Shown here one piece after another: positions 23,542 to 31,734 of a DNA stretch of 40,959 nucleotides. The translations under genes and the position numbers were made by a program. Numbering within the stretch: the stretch's first letter is position 1; every line of letters begins with the position of its first letter. The stretch comes from Bacillota bacterium (GTDB lineage: Bacteria; Bacillota; Clostridia; Acetivibrionales; DSM-1351). Location of the stretch: contig JAEVZU010000091.1 in NCBI GenBank assembly GCA_023392075.1, positions 1-40,959 of the forward strand, read 5' to 3'. A model generated the notes under the pieces. It was not told the origin of the DNA. It ran no database searches and saw only the letters and a program-made list of their open reading frames with translations.

Positions 23542-25155
23542 ATGAAAACTCAACTGGACATTATAACCGGATTTTTAGGATCAGGTAAAACTACATATAT
23601 AAACGGTCTGCTGGACAACCTCAAGCTTTCCGATGAAAAAGCTGTCATAATTCAGTGTGAACAGGGTGAATCGGAAATTGACAATGTCTTTGAACACAAT
23701 AGCAATGTACATATAATCAAATGGGAAAGAACAAAAAAATCAGTACTTAAATATATTGAGGACATTCTGAAAAAATACCGGCCTCACAGGATAATAATCG
23801 AGCATAACGGCACCGAAAGTACTGAAAATCTGCTGAGGGATCTGCAGAAACCGTCCATGCAGAAAAAATGTGTCATACAGAGTATAGTACACACCGTTGA
23901 TGCTCCGACTTTTGAAGTTTTCTTCAATAATATGGGAGCAATTCTGACAGAGCAAATTGCCAACTCAGATCTGATTGTTGTAAATAATTCATCTGATTTT
24001 ACCAAAGCCCGGCTTAAGGCTATGGAAAAGCTCCTGAAAGATGTAAATCCCGCCGCCAAAATAGCAAGAACTGCCGGCAGTGAATCCGGCACCACAGCCG
24101 GAAACAATTTATTATATTTTGAGAAACAGACCAAACAGATAAAGCTGTCAGATGCGGCATTCTTCACGTTCTGTATTCTTGTGCTTTTTTATTTGTCGGT
24201 ATCCATTCTGAAAGCAGTCGACTTTGAATTGATAAATATTAACCTTTCAAAACTTCAAGCACTGAACACAGTATTTATAAGTATACTCATTCAAGCCTTT
24301 CCCTTTATATTGTTTGGTGTAATTGTATCCTCCATAATACAGGTTTTCATATCAAGCGAAACAATTGTTAAATTGTTTCCTGAAAAAATGGGTCTGGGTT
24401 TTGTTGCAGCAATTTTTTCGGGTTTACTTTTTCCTGTATGCGACTGTGCTGTTGTTCCGGTTGCAGCAAGGCTGGAGAGAAAGGGAGTTCCCGTCCCGAC
24501 TGTTGTGGCTTTTATGCTGGCAGCTCCTCTTATGAGTCCGCTGTCCATAGCCTCTACCTTTTACGCATTTCCAGGGCAACCCTCGGTCGCAATTTACAGA
24601 GTTATTCTTGGAATTATTATTTCAGTAGTAGTCGGGTTGACCTTCTGGATTTTTCCCGAAGAAAAGCAAATAACCTTAAACAGGCTTGCTGCAGTTAACT
24701 GTAAATGCGGTTACTGCAGCACGGGTACTTCCAAAACCCTTACTTCGAAGGTTGAGGCTGTATTCAAGCATGCCGGATCAGAATTTTTTGAGGTTGGACG
24801 TTTCATTATCATCGGGGCATTTTTATCAAGTCTTGTTCAAACCTTACTGCCCAAGGATATATTATTAAAAATAGGAGGGGGTTCCGCAGCTTCAATAATA
24901 ATTATGCTGCTTTCGGCATTTATACTGTCGGTATGCTCCACCTCCGATGCTTTTATTGCCAGAACCTTTGTCAACCAGTTTCCTATGGCATCGGTTATGG
25001 GTTTTATGGTATTGGGGCCAATGATAGATATTAAAAATGTTTTAATGCTTCTTGGCAATTTTAAAAAGAGATTTGTAGCTAAACTTGTTTTCCTGATATT
25101 AAGTTTTACCTTTATAATCCTGTCCTTTTTTTCAATAGTGTTCTTTGGTTTATGA
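23542..25155 (+). CDS. Fusion of degenerate COG0523 GTPase domain to UPF0718/ArsP-like permease (YcgR-like)
   Basis: A 537-residue fusion. Residues 1-195 form a G3E GTPase domain with an intact Walker A (GFLGSGKTT, 10-18), but the CxCC motif is absent (the aligned segment is VHIIKWERTKKS), and the Walker B region reads RIIIEHNGTES. From about 206 to the end are eight or so membrane helices of the UPF0718 permease family, with LLFPVCDCAVVPVAARL and the second conserved AFILSVCSTSDAFIA. A loop CKCGYC may bind metal. The reading frame is continuous, so this is not two genes. The next gene encodes the usual partner YcgQ. Likely role: metal-linked membrane transport; direction and substrate are unknown. 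Confidence 0.85.
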   Translation: MKTQLDIITGFLGSGKTTYINGLLDNLKLSDEKAVIIQCEQGESEIDNVFEHNSNVHIIKWERTKKSVLKYIEDILKKYRPHRIIIEHNGTESTENLLRDLQKPSMQKKCVIQSIVHTVDAPTFEVFFNNMGAILTEQIANSDLIVVNNSSDFTKARLKAMEKLLKDVNPAAKIARTAGSESGTTAGNNLLYFEKQTKQIKLSDAAFFTFCILVLFYLSVSILKAVDFELININLSKLQALNTVFISILIQAFPFILFGVIVSSIIQVFISSETIVKLFPEKMGLGFVAAIFSGLLFPVCDCAVVPVAARLERKGVPVPTVVAFMLAAPLMSPLSIASTFYAFPGQPSVAIYRVILGIIISVVVGLTFWIFPEEKQITLNRLAAVNCKCGYCSTGTSKTLTSKVEAVFKHAGSEFFEVGRFIIIGAFLSSLVQTLLPKDILLKIGGGSAASIIIMLLSAFILSVCSTSDAFIARTFVNQFPMASVMGFMVLGPMIDIKNVLMLLGNFKKRFVAKLVFLILSFTFIILSFFSIVFFGL

Positions 25156-25269
25156 CGGACAATTAAGCCCTTTATCCGCTTTACAGAGGATGGAGGCATA
25201 ATAAATTTCATAACTGTTTTGTGCCCGCTGTTATGGCTCAAATGTATAATACGGCCCGGAGGTCAATAT

Positions 25270-26109
25270 ATGATAATAGTCAGATCAAATAAAATAAATA
25301 TTGAAGCACTTTTTAAACTGATAATTTTATTGGGATTTGCGCTTTTCTTTACAATGATTATCACAACAGGGAAAGCACTGTTATACGTAAATCCGCGTAT
25401 AATTCCATATGTTAAATTCGGTATTGCGGCAATGGCGGTAATTGCCTTATTTCATATCCCTGATGTCTTCAAGCCTCGAAGGAAAGCCAGTATCGGCATT
25501 TACCTGTTCTTTTTAATACCGCTGGTATCGGCTTTTGTCATCCAGGCAAAACCTATGGATACAAAAACAATGGCTTTCGGCGATGTAAATTTATCTCAGC
25601 AATCCGGTTTGGGTAAAAGTGCAAGTAATGCTTCAAATGTTACCTCAGCCGATACCGGCAGTACCTGGCAAACCTCAAATGCCGCCAACTCTTCAGCACA
25701 GGAGCAGGTGCAGACAACCGATGATGCATCCCAATTAAAACTGCATGGCGACACAATTGTTATGGATGACAATAATTTTGTAAAATGGCTGCAGGAACTT
25801 TATGACAATAAACAAAAGTACCAGGGAAAGAAGATTCAGGCCATAGGCTTTGTGTTAAAAGGCAAGGAACTTTCCAAAAATGAATTTTATCCGGCCCGGC
25901 TTATGATGGCCTGCTGTACTGCCGATTTGCAGCCTGTGGGCTTGCTGTGCAGGTATGAAAATTCACCCGAATTAAAACAGGACAGCTGGGTGAAGGTTGA
26001 GGGAACTATTAAAATCATGGATTATAAAGGGGAACAGACTGCAATAATAATCGCAGATAATGTTTCCAATGCCGAAAAACCTGAATACGAGTATGTATAC
26101 CCGTATTGA
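25270..26109 (+). CDS. YcgQ/TIGR03943 (DUF1980) putative permease subunit
   Basis: A 279-residue protein with two N-terminal helices (about 10-35 and 45-62), a third at about 75-95, a Ser/Thr/Gln-rich low-complexity linker (about 110-155), and a C-terminal extracytoplasmic beta domain. The family motif ARLMMACCTADLQPVGLLC (near 210-228) and the ending GEQTAIIIADNV fit B. subtilis YcgQ. I chose the ATG at 25270, preceded by GGAGGT, over an upstream frame. In B. subtilis ycgR-ycgQ belong to the zinc-starvation response, which agrees with the COG0523 genes before it. Confidence 0.85.
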   Translation: MIIVRSNKINIEALFKLIILLGFALFFTMIITTGKALLYVNPRIIPYVKFGIAAMAVIALFHIPDVFKPRRKASIGIYLFFLIPLVSAFVIQAKPMDTKTMAFGDVNLSQQSGLGKSASNASNVTSADTGSTWQTSNAANSSAQEQVQTTDDASQLKLHGDTIVMDDNNFVKWLQELYDNKQKYQGKKIQAIGFVLKGKELSKNEFYPARLMMACCTADLQPVGLLCRYENSPELKQDSWVKVEGTIKIMDYKGEQTAIIIADNVSNAEKPEYEYVYPY

Positions 26110-26175
26110 CAGTATATCCTGCTGACAGCATCCCCGATTGACAATGATTCACAGGGATGATAACATTAAACGGTA

Positions 26176-26191
26176 GTTAGTCATCGCTAAC
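26176..26191 (+). promoter_or_regulatory. Inverted repeat GTTAG-N6-CTAAC upstream of AraC regulator 1
   Basis: GTTAGTCATCGCTAAC lies 88 nt before the regulator start. It is the weakest of three copies of a GTTAGC-N4-GCTAAC palindrome (others at 27398-27413 and 31114-31129). Confidence 0.6.
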
Positions 26192-26278
26192 CACTGGATT
26201 TCCACTGGAATTTCATTATTTGCAGAAGGTATAAAAATATGGAGTACAATTATAGTATCAAAACAAATGGAGGTCAAT

Positions 26279-27247
26279 ATGAGTATCCTTACCAGGGAAA
26301 AAGATTACTACAGTTCTGAAATAGCACTGGTATCTCAATCCAGGGATTGCTCTGTATACAAAATGTCCGGTGATGACGGTGATGGTATAATGACCTGTTA
26401 TCAGGTTTTTCCGGGCGTAGAGCTTATATATAACGATTTTCACACCGGCAATTGTTTTCATAACACACACACCTGCGAAGATATAATGGAAATCAATCAC
26501 TGCAGGCAGGGACGCTTTGAATGCGACTTTTGCGACGGTTCCTGCGTCTACCTGGAGGAAGGTGACCTTTCGGTAAATATGCTGGGAGTCAAGGCAAGAA
26601 ATTCCTGCTTTCCTCTGGAGCACTACCATGGCGTATCGGTGGTAATAGAACTTCCCGAGGCAGCCCATTCTATTTCCCGCGTTCTGAGCGACATTTCCAT
26701 TGACCTGTATGACCTGCGTGACAGGCTGTGTGCCAATAACCGGTGTTTTATAATGCGTGCCAAGGATTCGGTGGAGCATATTTTTTCAGAGCTGTATAAA
26801 GTACCCGATCAGATAAAGAAGGGTTATTTCAAGCTGAAGGTGCTGGAACTGCTGTTGTTTCTCAGTGTTGTGGAGGTATCGGACATTTTTGAGCAGCGTC
26901 AGTACTTTCAAAAAAATCAGGTTGACAGCATAAAGGCAATTAAAGAATATATGATATCAAATCTTGAATATCATTATACGCTGGAGGAGCTGTCGGGACG
27001 TTTTGAAATTCCTTTGACAGCAATGAAGCTGTGCTTCAAGGGAGTTTATGGAACCTCGATCTATGCCTTTATCCGGTCCTACAGGATGCAGGCTGCCGCC
27101 GCAATGCTGCGCCGGAACGGAGAAAGCATATCTTCAATTGCAGGTAAAGTCGGATATATAAATTCAAGCAAATTCGCAGCCGCATTTAAGGAAGTCATCG
27201 GAATGAGTCCTTTGGAATACAGAAACAATACGGTTAGTGGTCTGTAA
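26279..27247 (+). CDS. AraC-family regulator 1, PchR/YbtA-like
   Basis: A 322-residue regulator. The N-terminal sensor half contains IMEINHCRQGRFEC, typical of the PchR/YbtA branch whose members sense siderophores, and LEEGDLSVNM. The C-terminal DNA-binding half (about 220-318) has two helix-turn-helix motifs: YTLEELSGRFEIPLTAMKLCFK and ISSIAGKVGYINSSKFAAAFKE. The start at 26279 follows GGAGGT; an ATG four codons upstream overlaps that site. Downstream is the first ABC pair. It is a paralogue of regulator 2 (34143-35096). Likely role: activator of the uptake island when its ligand is bound (inference). Confidence 0.92.
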   Translation: MSILTREKDYYSSEIALVSQSRDCSVYKMSGDDGDGIMTCYQVFPGVELIYNDFHTGNCFHNTHTCEDIMEINHCRQGRFECDFCDGSCVYLEEGDLSVNMLGVKARNSCFPLEHYHGVSVVIELPEAAHSISRVLSDISIDLYDLRDRLCANNRCFIMRAKDSVEHIFSELYKVPDQIKKGYFKLKVLELLLFLSVVEVSDIFEQRQYFQKNQVDSIKAIKEYMISNLEYHYTLEELSGRFEIPLTAMKLCFKGVYGTSIYAFIRSYRMQAAAAMLRRNGESISSIAGKVGYINSSKFAAAFKEVIGMSPLEYRNNTVSGL

Positions 27248-27327
27248 CATCTAAGACGTATATTGCCGGCGAGGAAATTTCTGCAGGATAAGGCTGAGGA
27301 CGAAGGCAGTACTGTATGGTTAATTCT

Positions 27328-27389
27328 TGTCTTTTTGGAGCATATTTGATCCAACCGGAGCAGAGAAAACAAATTTAAGGATTTATAAT
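27328..27389 (+). promoter_or_regulatory. AraC-type box and promoter of ABC pair 1
   Basis: TGTCTTTTTGGAG (27328-27340), 15 nt, then CGGAGCAGA (27356-27364) form a direct repeat of a GGAG core. The -10 TATAAT (27384-27389) starts exactly 24 nt after the last G of the second GGAG. The same box and distance recur at 31008 and 35090. The second half-site abuts the expected -35, the position of class II AraC activators. Confidence 0.75.
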
Positions 27390-27424
27390 ATATGGTGGTT
27401 AGCACAAGCTAACCACCATATATT
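27387..27424 (+). promoter_or_regulatory. 17-bp perfect palindrome at the transcription start of ABC pair 1
   Basis: A perfect 17-bp stem: the left arm ends TATGGTGGTTAGC, the loop is ACAA and the right arm starts GCTAACCACCATA. The core GTTAGC-N4-GCTAAC is shared with 31114-31129 and, less exactly, with 26176-26191. It overlaps the -10/+1 region, so it could be a repressor operator or a stable 5' mRNA hairpin. Confidence 0.8.
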
Positions 27425-27442
27425 ATTTGAAAGGAGTACTTT

Positions 27443-29260
27443 ATGGAAAAACATAAAAAGCAAAAAACAGGCTTATCCCGTCTTTTTGAAATAGCAGGCG
27501 AAAAAAAGGGGCTGCTGATAATTTCCGGAATATTGTCATCAATCAGTGCAGCCTGCATGCTGGTTCCGTTTTTATCAGTTTACAGAATACTTGAAGAACT
27601 CTTAAGTAATGCAGGAAATCTCTCTGCAGTTAACAGAGACTATATGATACATTGGGGATGGGTGGCCTTTTTGGGCCTCATCGGAGGTTTATTGATCCTA
27701 TATGCTTCCATTATCTTTTCCCATGTTGCAGCCTTCAGGATTTTATACGGTATAAAAATGGGGCTGGCAAGACATATCGGCAAGCTTCCCCTTGGATTTT
27801 TAAACAGTACGGCAACAGGTACTGTCAAAAAGAATCTTGAACAGGATGTGGACAGAGTAGAGCTGTTTGTGGCACATACCATCCCGGATCTGGTTAACGC
27901 AGCTGCAACGGTTGTAATTATGTTTATCATATTCTTCAGATTGAACGGCTGGATGGCACTGACGGTCATTGTTGCATTTTTCCTCGGTACAGGCCTGCAG
28001 ATGTCCATGATGTTCGGAAAAAAAGCCCAGGGAACCATGAAGGCATATTTTGATTCTCTCGAACGGATACATGCTTCTGCCATACAGTATGTCAGAGGTA
28101 TTCCCGTCGTAAAAATTTTCGGACAGACGGTTCATTCCTTCAAACGTTTCAATGATGACTTATACGAATACAGAAACTGGGCAGTCAACTATTGCGATAA
28201 ATTTGAAAACGGTATGGCTGTTTTCACGGTAGTTTTAAATTCCTTTCTCACCTTTATACTGCCGGTAGGGCTTTTGATGCTCAGCAAAGACCCTGGTAAC
28301 ATGGCATTTGCGCTGGTCTACCTCTTCTTTATCATCATGGTGCCCGGTGCGTCGGCACCGCTTTACAAGTTTACCATGCTGGCATCGGGAACAAGGGAAA
28401 TATTCGAGGGAGTAAGCCGCCTCGATGCCATTTACAGCCAGGAGCCAATAAAGGAAGCAGCTTCTCCCAAAACACCCGTAGGGCATGATATCGTGTTTGA
28501 AAATGTAAGCTTTGCCTATGAAAACAAGACAGAGGCAACCCGGGTAGAAGCTTTGTCAAATATCAGCTTTACGGCAAAAGCTGGGCAGATCACGGCGCTT
28601 GTAGGGCCTTCCGGAGGCGGTAAGTCAACTGTAGCAAATCTTATTCCGAGATTTTGGGATGTAACAGAGGGTGAAATAAAAATCGGCGGTGTAAACATTA
28701 AGGATATTCCAACCGAAGCGTTAATGAATACCGTATCCTTCGTTTTTCAGGATACCTTCCTGTTTTATGATACATTGTTTGAAAATATCAGGGTCGGAAA
28801 TCCAAATGCTTCAGATGAGCAGGTATATGCAGCAGCCAAAGCAGCTCAGTGCCATGAGTTCATTCAGGGTCTTCCCGACGGTTATAACACCCTGATAGGA
28901 GAAGGCGGAGTATTTCTTTCAGGCGGTGAGGAACAGCGTGTTTCAGTAGCCAGAGCAATATTAAAGAATGCACCAATTCTTGTACTGGATGAGGCAACGG
29001 CTTTTGCCGATCCGGAAAATGAATATAAAATGCAGATAGCTCTGAAAGAGCTTATCAAGGATAAAACAGTAATTATGATTGCTCACAGGCTCGCTTCAAT
29101 TAAAAATGCCAACCGGATAATAGTTCTCGAAAACGGCAGGATCAATCAGACAGGTGTTCATTCCGAACTGGCGGAAAAAGACGGTCTTTACAAGCGTATG
29201 TGGACTGCATATAACAGCGCCTATGAGTGGTCACTAAACATCGGAGGTGTCAAGGCATGA
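27443..29260 (+). CDS. ABC half-transporter 1a (permease-ATPase fusion, YbtP/IrtA-like)
   Basis: A 605-residue type IV ABC protein with six membrane helices (about 20-320) and a C-terminal ATPase. Walker A is GPSGGGKST, the Q-loop is in FVFQDTF, the signature is LSGGEEQR, Walker B is LVLDEATAFADPENE and the switch His is in IAHRL, so the ATPase looks competent. The ATAFADPENE variant is what I associate with siderophore-import half-transporters such as YbtP/IrtA, although the fold is that of exporters. GAAAGGAG precedes the start. The stop overlaps the next gene by 4 nt, giving a heterodimer with 1b. The substrate is inferred only. Confidence 0.9.
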   Translation: MEKHKKQKTGLSRLFEIAGEKKGLLIISGILSSISAACMLVPFLSVYRILEELLSNAGNLSAVNRDYMIHWGWVAFLGLIGGLLILYASIIFSHVAAFRILYGIKMGLARHIGKLPLGFLNSTATGTVKKNLEQDVDRVELFVAHTIPDLVNAAATVVIMFIIFFRLNGWMALTVIVAFFLGTGLQMSMMFGKKAQGTMKAYFDSLERIHASAIQYVRGIPVVKIFGQTVHSFKRFNDDLYEYRNWAVNYCDKFENGMAVFTVVLNSFLTFILPVGLLMLSKDPGNMAFALVYLFFIIMVPGASAPLYKFTMLASGTREIFEGVSRLDAIYSQEPIKEAASPKTPVGHDIVFENVSFAYENKTEATRVEALSNISFTAKAGQITALVGPSGGGKSTVANLIPRFWDVTEGEIKIGGVNIKDIPTEALMNTVSFVFQDTFLFYDTLFENIRVGNPNASDEQVYAAAKAAQCHEFIQGLPDGYNTLIGEGGVFLSGGEEQRVSVARAILKNAPILVLDEATAFADPENEYKMQIALKELIKDKTVIMIAHRLASIKNANRIIVLENGRINQTGVHSELAEKDGLYKRMWTAYNSAYEWSLNIGGVKA

Positions 29261-30987
29261 AAATATTCCGTAATATTACCGTAGGACAGCCCGGAAAGTT
29301 AATAAAACCCATAGGTTTCACACTTCTGTCCAATATTGTGAATGTAATTCCTTTTATGCTTTCAATTGAAACAGTAAGAATCATTTTCGATTCATTTGCT
29401 TATCCTGAGAAAGGCCTTGATACGGGCATACTCTGGATAATTATAGGTATCCTTTTCGCATATATGATAATTATGTTCTTTGCCGAAAAACCTGCCTACC
29501 GGTATAGTTACCGGGATGCCTACGACATCTCGGCCTCTGGCAGAGCAAACCTGGCCGAGCATCTCAGAAAGCTGCCCCTGGGATACATAACCTCACGGGA
29601 CCCGGGAGATCTGGCCAATATGATGATGGGAGACTTCACACTGGTGGAAACCGGAGTATCTCATATAGTCCCGCAGCTTTTCGGCGCACTTGTTATGCCG
29701 GTATTGGCATTCATTTCACTGCTTTTTATCGACTGGCAGATGTCTCTGGCCATGTTTATTGCCCTGCCTGCGGCAGTATTGATTCTTTGGCTCAACACCA
29801 AGGCCAACAAACGTATGGCCGACAGGCAGATGAAGTCCAGGCTGGATGCCGGAAACCGTTTACAGGAATACCTTCTGGGAATCCGTGTAATGAAGGCCTA
29901 TAACATGATAGGCGAAAAATTTGAACGGCTTGAGGCTTCTTTCCGCAAACAGATGAAGGAGAGTATCCGTTTTGAAGCCTTGTCCGGTCCCGTTATGCTT
30001 TTGACAATTACTTTGATCCGCGCAGGCCTTACCCTGATGATACTGACCGGCTCCTATCTCCTGGTAGGCGGGAAACTTGACCTGCTGACCTTTGTAATGT
30101 TTCTCGTAATCGGATCACGTGTATATGATCCTCTCACCTCGGCTCTGATGAAATTTGCAGAACTCCGTTATGACGAAAGAGCCGGTGAACGGATTCTCAA
30201 CCTGATGAACCAGCCGGAGATGGGAGGGACAAACTTTCCCAGAGGCGGCACGGATATTGCTTTTCACAATGTTTCTTTTGGATATGGCGAAAAAGAAGTC
30301 CTCCATAATGTGTCACTTACCATGAAGCAGGGTACAATGACAGCTTTAGTCGGTCCGTCTGGAAGCGGCAAAAGTACTGTACTCAAGCTTTGTGCCAGGT
30401 TTTATGATCCCGTGGTTGGAAAAGTTACCTTCGGAGGCATTGACGAAGCTTCAATGGATCCTGAAAAGCTCATGCAGAAAATTTCCATGGTATTTCAGGA
30501 TGTCTATCTGTTCCAGGATACCATAGGAAATAATATCCGGTTCGGCAAGGAGAATGCATCTCAGGAGGAAGTCATTGCCGCTGCCAGAAAAGCCTGCTGC
30601 TATGATTTCATAATGAAGCTCCCAAAGGGCTTTGACACAATAGTGGGCGAGGGGGGCTGCACCTTGTCCGGAGGAGAAAAGCAGCGTGTTTCCGTAGCCC
30701 GTGCCATGCTGAAAAATGCTCCGGTTATTCTTCTGGACGAGGCAACTGCTTCACTGGATCCCGAAAACGAAGTGGAAGTCCAGAAAGCAATAGGAGAACT
30801 GATTACAGGCAGGACAGTCATCGTTATTGCCCACAGGCTCAAGACCATTAAAAATGCAGACCATATTATTGTAATGGAGGAGGGCAGAGCAGCAGAGGAG
30901 GGTACCTTCGAAGCATTGGTTGAGAAAAACGGTCTATTTAAGAAATTATGGACAATCCAGTCCCAATCGGTGGGATGGGAGATTTAA
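29257..30987 (+). CDS. ABC half-transporter 1b (permease-ATPase fusion, YbtQ/IrtB-like)
   Basis: A 576-residue partner of 1a. Six helices lie in about 15-290. The ATPase has Walker A GPSGSGKST, Q-loop FQDVYLF, signature LSGGEKQR, Walker B ILLDEATASLDPENE and switch His in IAHRL. I chose the ATG at 29257 because it overlaps the 1a stop as ATGA and has GGAGGTG just upstream. Both ATP sites of the 1a/1b dimer keep the catalytic Glu, unlike asymmetric exporters with one degenerate site. Confidence 0.9.
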   Translation: MKIFRNITVGQPGKLIKPIGFTLLSNIVNVIPFMLSIETVRIIFDSFAYPEKGLDTGILWIIIGILFAYMIIMFFAEKPAYRYSYRDAYDISASGRANLAEHLRKLPLGYITSRDPGDLANMMMGDFTLVETGVSHIVPQLFGALVMPVLAFISLLFIDWQMSLAMFIALPAAVLILWLNTKANKRMADRQMKSRLDAGNRLQEYLLGIRVMKAYNMIGEKFERLEASFRKQMKESIRFEALSGPVMLLTITLIRAGLTLMILTGSYLLVGGKLDLLTFVMFLVIGSRVYDPLTSALMKFAELRYDERAGERILNLMNQPEMGGTNFPRGGTDIAFHNVSFGYGEKEVLHNVSLTMKQGTMTALVGPSGSGKSTVLKLCARFYDPVVGKVTFGGIDEASMDPEKLMQKISMVFQDVYLFQDTIGNNIRFGKENASQEEVIAAARKACCYDFIMKLPKGFDTIVGEGGCTLSGGEKQRVSVARAMLKNAPVILLDEATASLDPENEVEVQKAIGELITGRTVIVIAHRLKTIKNADHIIVMEEGRAAEEGTFEALVEKNGLFKKLWTIQSQSVGWEI

Positions 30988-31007
30988 ACATCTAATACGT
31001 TATTCAT

Positions 31008-31068
31008 TGTCTTATTGGAGTTGTTTTACCTGAATGGAGTAGATTTTTTAAGCAGATTCTGGTAAATT
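31008..31068 (+). promoter_or_regulatory. AraC-type box and promoter of the ECF operon
   Basis: TGTCTTATTGGAG (31008-31020), 14 nt, then TGGAGTAGA (31035-31043). A weak -10 TAAATT (31063-31068) starts 24 nt after the second GGAG, the same distance as at 27384 and 35146. Confidence 0.7.
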
Positions 31069-31077
31069 ATTGATGAT

Positions 31078-31100
31078 AAAAGTGCCTGTACGGCGCTTTT
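31078..31100 (+). terminator. Terminator-like hairpin at the 5' end of the ECF leader
   Basis: AAAAGTGCC (31078-31086) pairs with GGCGCTTTT (31092-31100), 9 bp with one G-U. It follows ABC pair 1 and also lies just after the predicted start of the ECF transcript. It may end upstream read-through, act as an attenuator, or protect the 5' end. Confidence 0.6.
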
Positions 31101-31112
31101 ATTTAAAATTAT

Positions 31113-31130
31113 AGTTAGCATACGCTAACT
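31113..31130 (+). promoter_or_regulatory. GTTAGC-N4-GCTAAC palindrome in the ECF leader
   Basis: AGTTAGC, ATAC, GCTAACT: a perfect 7-bp inverted repeat 23 nt before the ECF S start. It shares the core of the large palindrome at 27387-27424. Confidence 0.7.
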
Positions 31131-31152
31131 CGTAGATAACGGAGGCAAAATT

Positions 31153-31734
31153 ATGAATAAGAAACTGAACGCAAAAGATCTCATTAATATAGGAATCTTC
31201 ACCGCTATATATTTTGTCGTTTTTTTTGCAACCGGAATGACAGGCTATATACCTGTTATGCTGCTTGCACTGCCGTTTTTATGCCCCCTGGTGGCAGGAA
31301 TTCCGTTCATGCTTTTCCTTACCCGGGTACAGAAATTCGGAATGGTATCCATTATGGGTATTATACTCAGCCTGTTGATGATGCTTACCGGCCATCCCTG
31401 GGTATGCCTGCTGACAGGTATACTTTTCTCCCTGGCTGGAGATTTTATCATGAAAGCGGGCGGATACCGCAAGTGGATATCCATTTGTGTCGGATATGCC
31501 GTATTCAGCCAGTGGATCGTCGGTCTTATGGTTCCTTTATTTTTTATGCGCGATACATATTTTGCTTCAATAAGAAGCGGTTACGGAGATACCTATGCCG
31601 ATACCTTAATGTCAATTACTCCTTCCTGGCTGCTGGGCGCATTTATTGTGTTTGCTGCCGCCGGAGCAATTCTGGGAGCATACCTTGGGAAAGCAGCTCT
31701 GAAAAAGCATTTCAAGAGGGCGGGAATTGCCTGA
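31153..31734 (+). CDS. MptD-family ECF transporter S component
   Basis: A 193-residue membrane protein with five to six helices, starting LNAKDLINIGIFTAIYFVVFF, then GYIPVMLLALPFLCPLVAGIPFMLF and FSLAGDFIMKAGGYRKW. This pattern fits the MptD (Trep_Strep/TIGR02185) family of S components, which includes streptococcal SiaF linked to haem uptake. It should capture the substrate and dock on EcfT. ACGGAGG is upstream of the ATG. Its TGA overlaps the EcfT start as TGATG. The ligand is inferred; haem, siderophore or another tetrapyrrole are possible. Confidence 0.85.
   Translation: MNKKLNAKDLINIGIFTAIYFVVFFATGMTGYIPVMLLALPFLCPLVAGIPFMLFLTRVQKFGMVSIMGIILSLLMMLTGHPWVCLLTGILFSLAGDFIMKAGGYRKWISICVGYAVFSQWIVGLMVPLFFMRDTYFASIRSGYGDTYADTLMSITPSWLLGAFIVFAAAGAILGAYLGKAALKKHFKRAGIA

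Noticed and set aside
26220..26248. A fourth AraC-type box upstream of regulator 1 (TTTGCAG, 14 nt, TGGAGTAC)
   Set aside because: The first half-site fits poorly and no -10 lies 24 nt downstream, where the regulator's own ribosome site is found.
31281..31733. Extended N-terminus of the EcfT reading frame overlapping the S-component gene
   Set aside because: The upstream part is rich in Arg, Tyr and Cys without family similarity; the TGATG overlap at 31734 gives a normal EcfT start and length.
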